From contig OY754973.1 of the NCBI GenBank assembly GCA_963576475.1, positions 9,765,552-9,829,551 of the forward strand: a stretch of 64,000 bases of DNA. The letters are read 5' to 3'. This document shows positions 58,711-64,000 of the stretch, one piece after another. Source of the stretch: Molanna angustata (taxonomy: Eukaryota > Arthropoda > Insecta > Trichoptera > Molannidae). The notes under the pieces were generated by a model that was not told the DNA's origin, did no database searches, and saw nothing but the letters and a program-made list of their open reading frames with translations. The position numbers and the translations under genes are program-made. The stretch's first letter is position 1, and the number at the start of each line of letters is the position of its first letter.

Positions 58711-59954
58711 ACTATAAAATACCGGAAAACTGATTATCTTTCTATTACGAAAAAACACAAAACATGAAATATAATACCAGTTATTTTTGAAATTAAATAT
58801 TTTTATAGTTTTTTTTCCCTGTCGGGAGTCAATTATATTATTATGACATATTTTTAATAGTGTTTCAGCTTATTCTCAAATGAAAGGATTTTGACGAATA
58901 ACATATAAAATGAAACTTTCAAAAAATGGATTTATAAGGATCTCAATAAAAATCATAGGTAGGTACGCATAAAGCGATCACGTAAGCCAGCCGAGAGTAG
59001 GTCGTGAGCCCTGTAGGTGCCTTTATTACACGGTTCTCCAATATTCCAACTTCGTCTCTATTATATAAAACTATTTTTTTTGTGTTTCACAGGTTGTAGA
59101 TACTAGTTTGAATAAATTATAAACGTCTGTTATAATATGATTTTTTTAAATACCAGATGATGTTTAATGTTCCAGTTGTAGGTACCTACCCATATCATTA
59201 TGCAGTGAAATTTCCTCTATCTTGACATGTTTCTTAATCTCCATTTTTACTTTTTAAATTCTGTAAGTTGGTATTAGTGAACGGCACCCCTTTCCGATAA
59301 ATAACATTCCTCGGCTCGCCTATATTCACACATTGTAATATTATTTAATCCTATTTCTGGCGAATCCGCATATATTTATTAACATTTCTGATATAAGGCG
59401 CACAACCTAAGGATAAATTCCTATGAATTATAGATTTCACACATGTCGTTTTGCGTTTTCGCGGCAGAAAAAAATATCTTCCCTAGATATGTAGAATTAT
59501 GGAAATCTGGTAATAAAATCAACAAAATTTATCACCTAACGCAATCATAATATTACTTTTCATATTTAATCTTGAAAATTATATGGGGCACACACTATTT
59601 TTCTGCGGGATTTCGAAAAAAACATATATAAAGAAATTTATGCCCTGCCTTCCATACATGTCTATTTAAATGGATTTGAAAGGAAAAGAAACGCGCTTCG
59701 CTTGTCCCTTTAGGAAATATTTTATATTACAAAATGTGTTATTTCCCGCGGAATATTTCACACATTTGTTATAACAATAAATAACTACCTATCTTAGTAA
59801 GTTATTGTAATAAAGCAAGATGTATTAAAATAAGTTCACTACATTCATTTCAATATATTATCTCCTTCAAACAGTACTCTTATGTTGTATGCAATTATAC
59901 TTTATAAGTTATACTCAATTTATTAAATTGATAACAAAGAAATGATTTATTTAT

Positions 59955-60010
59955 TCACACTACCGCACTGTTTCTTTGGCGGATAGGCAAAGAGAGCCGA
60001 ACACCATCGT
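59955..60010 (-). repeat. LINE 3'-end fragment
   Basis: On the minus strand GGTGTTCGGCTCTCTTTGCC, then TATCCGCC, matches the 3' end of the 38.3 kb LINE family (GGCGTTCGGTTCTCCCTGCC). Confidence 0.6.
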
Positions 60011-60048
60011 TCAAAAGATTCAAACAAATCCCTTAATCATTTACATAT

Positions 60049-61478
60049 GTATTGTAATAAGAAGATACATTTGTCCATCTTATTATGTGACTAATGTATC
60101 TACGTTTATTACATAGGTATGTATTGTAATAAGTAGATACATTTGTCCATCTTATTATGTGACTAATGTATCTACGTTTATTACATAGGTATGTATTGTA
60201 ATAAGTAGATACATTTGTCCATCTTATTATGTGACTAATGTATCTACGTTTATTACATAGGTATGTATTGTAATAAGTAGATACATTTGTCCATCTTATT
60301 ATGTGACTAATGTATCTACGTTTATTACATAGGTATGTATTGTAATAAGTAGATACATTTGTCCATCTTATTATGTGACTAATGTATCTACGTTTATTAC
60401 ATAGGTATGTATTGTAATAAGTAGATACATTTGTCCATCTTATTATGTGACTAATGTATCTACGTTTATTACATAGGTATGTATTGTAATAAGTAGATAC
60501 ATTTGTCCATCTTATTATGTGACTAATGTATCTACGTTTATTACATAGGTATGTATTGTAATAAGTAGATACATTTGTCCATCTTATTATGTGACTAATG
60601 TATCTACGTTTATTACATAGGTATGTATTGTAATAAGTAGATACATTTGTCCATCTTATTATGTGACTAATGTATCTACGTTTATTACATAGGTATGTAT
60701 TGTAATAAGTAGATACATTTGTCCATCTTATTATGTGACTAATGTATCTACGTTTATTACATAGGTATGTATTGTAATAAGTAGATACATTTGTCCATCT
60801 TATTATGTGACTAATGTATCTACGTTTATTACATAGGTATGTATTGTAATAAGTAGATACATTTGTCCATCTTATTATGTGACTAATGTATCTACGTTTA
60901 TTACATAGGTATGTATTGTAATAAGTAGATACATTTGTCCATCTTATTATGTGACTAATGTATCTACGTTTATTACATAGGTATGTATTGTAATAAGTAG
61001 ATACATTTGTCCATCTTATTATGTGACTAATGTATCTACGTTTATTACATAGGTATGTATTGTAATAAGTAGATACATTTGTCCATCTTATTATGTGACT
61101 AATGTATCTACGTTTATTACATAGGTATGTATTGTAATAAGTAGATACATTTGTCCATCTTATTATGTGACTAATGTATCTACGTTTATTACATAGGTAT
61201 GTATTGTAATAAGTAGATACATTTGTCCATCTTATTATGTGACTAATGTATCTACGTTTATTACATAGGTATGTATTGTAATAAGTAGATACATTTGTCC
61301 ATCTTATTATGTGACTAATGTATCTACGTTTATTACATAGGTATGTATTGTAATAAGAAGATACATTTGTCCATCTTATTATGTGACTAATGTATCTACG
61401 TTTATTACATAGGTATGTATTGTAATAAGTAGATACATTTGTCCATCTTATTATGTGACTAATGTATCTACGTTTATT
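60049..61478. repeat. 72-bp tandem array, ~19.8 copies, hairpin unit
   Basis: The unit starts GTATTGTAATAAGTAGATAC and repeats every 72 bases with almost no variation. The only recurrent change I see is AAGAAGATAC for AAGTAGATAC in the units at 60049 and 61345. Within each unit TGTAATAAGTAGATACATT pairs with AATGTATCTACGTTTATTACA except for a 2-base bulge, so every unit can form a ~19-bp hairpin. Because 72 is divisible by 3, one minus-strand frame stays open for 486 residues. That is arithmetic, not evidence of a protein. Confidence 0.95.
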
Positions 61479-61499
61479 TTGTTTTCTATTCATAATACC

Positions 61500-61642
61500 G
61501 CGGAAAACTAGCCTCTAGGATAGTTTAATAGAATACTCAGGAGAGAATGTGTCGAGCGCGAGCTAGTTGACACAATTAAGCGACGAAAAGTGTCATATTT
61601 GGATCACGTTCTGCGAGGAAAATGATACAGGCTGCTCCAACT
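61500..61642 (+). mobile_element. LINE C-terminal part, left half, interrupted
   Basis: The frame reads 'RELVDTIKRRKVSYLDHVLRG', then is cut after GGCTGCTCCAACT. The right half resumes at 62581 (ACTGATTATGAAAGGCAAAA; KGKIEA). KRRKxSYLxHVLRG...LIMKGKIEG is a familiar LINE C-terminus. Confidence 0.75.
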
Positions 61643-62580
61643 AAAATTGAAATTGAAACTGAATTGACCCAAGTAAAAAAATGGTTTGACAGGAACTCCC
61701 TGGCACTGAATACAAACAAAACAAAATACATTGCATACTAGTGACAAACATAAACTAAGAATTCATGATTACTATACCGAAAACTTAAGTGAACAACCAA
61801 CATGATGTAACTGCCCGATCATTGAACGAACAGAGAGCATAAAATATCTAGGAGACATATTTGTTGAAAACTTGAGATTGGACTACCACATTGACTGCAT
61901 GACAACTAAAATGAACAGATTAATATTCTTCTACAAATCAATCAGAAATGTTAAAACCTTAAACATTTGAAAAATATAATATACTATGATCTATGTCATT
62001 CAATAATCGAATTGGAATAAGTGGATGGAGAAGTGCAACGCCAACAATACTAAATAAAATAGATATAGCCCAAAAAGCTATCATAAAAGTTATGTTTAAA
62101 ATACATATTTGAACAAATTCTGAGGAGATTTTAACTAAATCCAAAAATCCAACAATTACAAAATATATTCTAAAAATCTACTATTATACAAACTTAAAAG
62201 AGAAGACCAATATACTAACTCACAACAATATAAACACACTAGATTAAGTACAACAAATACCTTAAATATACCATATATTAAAACAACTTTTAAACAACGT
62301 AACATACGATATTTTTCAACATTTTTTTTCAAAAGTTACCATCAAATATTAAAAACATCAGAAATACAAAAGAATTTTCAAAACCAACAATAAGATGGGT
62401 TTATGAAAAAGATGAAAAAATCCTGAAGGAAATAATTCTACCAAATAAGATGTAAAAAAATAAAATGTAAATTATACATACAAAATAATAGACAATAACA
62501 TAAAACTAGCTCATCTTAGCACAAGCTATGCCTAGTGAGGGTAATGTAAATACCTACAAAGAGATTGGAAATAAAAAAAA
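61643..62580 (+). mobile_element. Jockey-like LINE 3' half inserted in another LINE
   Basis: Frames with several stops read 'KKWFDRNSLALNTNKTKYIA', 'RTESIKYLGDIFVENLRLDY', 'DIAQKAIIKVMFKIHI' and 'EFSKPTIRWVYEKDEKILKE', the end of an RT domain and its tail. A 3' UTR and an A run (62572-62582) close it. AACT at both borders is a plausible target-site duplication. It is 5'-truncated and dead. Confidence 0.75.
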
Positions 62581-62775
62581 AACTGATTATGAAAGGCAAA
62601 ATAGAGGCACACCTCAGAATAGGAGAAAAGGAAGACGTCAGGTGTCATGTGGCTCCGCAACATTCATGAGTGGACTGGCATCAGAGACGACAGCGGATAG
62701 AGATGCCTTTTCAGCAGTGATCGCCAACGTCGGGGGGACCTGATATGAGACGAAGAAGAAGAAGAAAAAATATGT
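62581..62775 (+). mobile_element. LINE C-terminal part, right half, (GAA)n tail
   Basis: In shifted frames: 'MKGKIEA', 'SGLASETTADRDAFSAVIAN' then a stop and GACGAAGAAGAAGAAGAAAA. It continues the element interrupted at 61642. Confidence 0.75.
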
Positions 62776-62779
62776 GTAC

Positions 62780-64000
62780 TTAATACTGGAGGGCTTATTC
62801 CTATTCGGCAATTTCATCTAACCAATCTAATGTATAATAATAAATATGTGTTTGTGTGCTAAATACCAAAAAAACAACCAGAAAAAATTGTATAGATATG
62901 TTTATTAAAATGGCATTAAATTGTATTAAAAAGAAAGTATAAAAAATACGCTCTACGTACAATACACAACATAGTTAACTAGGATCTGAAATAAAAATCG
63001 CGTCAGAGATTGGATTTGTAACAGGTATTATGGCGGACATTGGGACCTGGTTGATCTGTTTTGTGTGAGCCCATAATATGTTTGTTGAGGTAATGATTGT
63101 GAGTGCAGAAAGTTTCGATTTGTACCTAATATGTCCAATTCTGATTCGTTTCACAGAACGAAAACGTCTATAACCAACGGGCGACTTGTGTAAAAGGATT
63201 TCATCCACTCGGTGTGACGAAATAGAGTCCTGTATAAATGCAGTCAACTTTTTGACATTTCTCATATACTAAAATTCCGTATAATTTTTTTAGTCGAATC
63301 TGAATAGGGCCTATTGTGTACCTATTTAGTGTGGAACGGGAACATATATCATAATTGCATATAATTGTCAGTAAAAATTATAAACTGCTAGCCCTAGAAC
63401 AGGATTTCCTAGTTGGGCAGCAGTAATCTACTTATTGTTGTCATTATAAATATGGTGTGATAAAATAAATAAATATGATATTTCTATAATTTAACAAAAA
63501 TTAGAAAAAAATGCAAAGCAAATTATATATGTGCACAAAAAATAAAAATTCATAAATAGTTAACACAAATAACTCGAGGAATAAAATAACCTCTTTTGTA
63601 TGTATGAGCCACGTTTGTCTATGAATTTTGAATATGTATTGTTACTTTAGATTCTCTCTCCACCATAGGCCAGATAATATTATTAAGGTTTCTGAAACAA
63701 CAAAAAATGCAACAATCTGATGTAATTTTTCTTATTCCCATCTTAGTCACACACAGATCTAATAAACATTTGTATATTTATTAACATATCAAATATTCTG
63801 GTGGTTTTTGGCATCGAGTGTGATTGTACTACTAGGTACACTCGATCTTCCTCTGATATGTCTTCCGAAAGTCAAACATACTGCTACAAAATATATTGTA
63901 AAACAACAAAGACGTATTATCAATTGCACAAATTATGAAATATAGTTTTACCTATGGTGGGAATTATCGTCATGTACGAAAATCTGAAATTTGGAGGATC
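62780..64000. other. AT-rich DNA with one dispersed repeat fragment
   Basis: 63355-63440 (ACTGCTAGCCCTAGAACAGG) is the inverted counterpart of ~5735-5830. A 96-residue minus frame at 62975-63265 is unassigned. Nothing else is recognised up to the window edge. Confidence 0.45.

Noticed and set aside
60049..61478. CRISPR-like array
   Set aside because: There are no variable spacers; the whole 72-bp period is constant, and the DNA is eukaryotic.
60033..61493. 486-residue open frame of 24-residue repeats on the minus strand
   Set aside because: The 72-bp unit is a multiple of three, so any stop-free unit frame stays open throughout. Near-identity at all positions, not just silent ones, fits a satellite rather than a repetitive protein.
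62975..63265. 96-residue minus-strand frame with 'KRIRIGHIRYKSK'
   Set aside because: A faint resemblance to LINE C-termini (RLRIGHTR) is not sustained over the rest of the frame; left unassigned.

Overview
The window looks like AT-rich nuclear DNA from an insect, most likely a moth or butterfly. The grounds are indirect. GTAGGTAC/GTACCTAC and (AAAT)n motifs are scattered throughout. Non-LTR retrotransposon tails carry a 'TTGGAAGAAATTGCC...GCAATAA' signature that I know from Lepidoptera. Degenerate reverse-transcriptase C-termini read 'LRWFGHVERMNDERLTKK' and 'RACMRRCMDVNEAK'. There are tRNA-derived SINEs, foldback MITEs and microsatellites, and no operon, ribosome-binding-site or prokaryotic gene organisation. 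The order-level call is inference.

I find no convincing host protein-coding exon, rRNA or functional tRNA. The window reads as intergenic or long-intron DNA built from nested mobile elements. The best coding remnant is a 5'-truncated non-LTR reverse transcriptase on the minus strand at 11.34-13.31 kb. It has a YADD motif, one clear frameshift and no endonuclease. About fifteen further LINE 3' ends lie at 14.2, 18.9, 19.5, 26.6, 28.6, 37.1, 38.3, 39.6, 40.4, 41.3, 42.3, 44.0, 46.7, 54.5, 55.1, 56.3, 57.7 and 61.5-62.8 kb. The last of these contains a second LINE inserted inside it.

Layout. 0-3 kb: two tRNA-like SINE heads and a degenerate psq-type helix-turn-helix fragment. 3-9 kb: a nested-repeat zone with a ~477-bp inverted duplication (4.62-5.10 / 8.52-8.99 kb). 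Its arms hold a GGGGGG-CAAG foldback MITE (family A) and abut a CAGCCCCCC-TAGACAACG palindromic MITE (family B). Two head-to-tail Harbinger-like MITEs (family C) sit between the arms. 10-21 kb: LINE remnants, more A, B and C copies, and a pair of hammerhead-ribozyme-like motifs at 17.57 and 17.98 kb. 21-33 kb: dispersed non-coding repeats and LINE tails. 33-37 kb: a tRNA-like SINE, a ~690-bp foldback element, and a ~250-bp near-perfect palindrome carrying hammerhead-like cores in both arms. 37-57 kb: LINE remnants, SINEs, another hammerhead-like foldback at 48.05 kb and a broken MITE at 56.1 kb. 57-64 kb: a hammerhead-like foldback at 58.6 kb, a nearly homogeneous 72-bp tandem array (~20 copies, 60.05-61.48 kb) and the nested LINE pair.

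Nothing here forms a gene pathway. The most unusual signals are (i) several hammerhead-like cores, mostly within foldback DNA, suggestive of Penelope-like or retrozyme-like retroelements; (ii) the palindromic MITE families and their nesting; and (iii) the hairpin-unit satellite.
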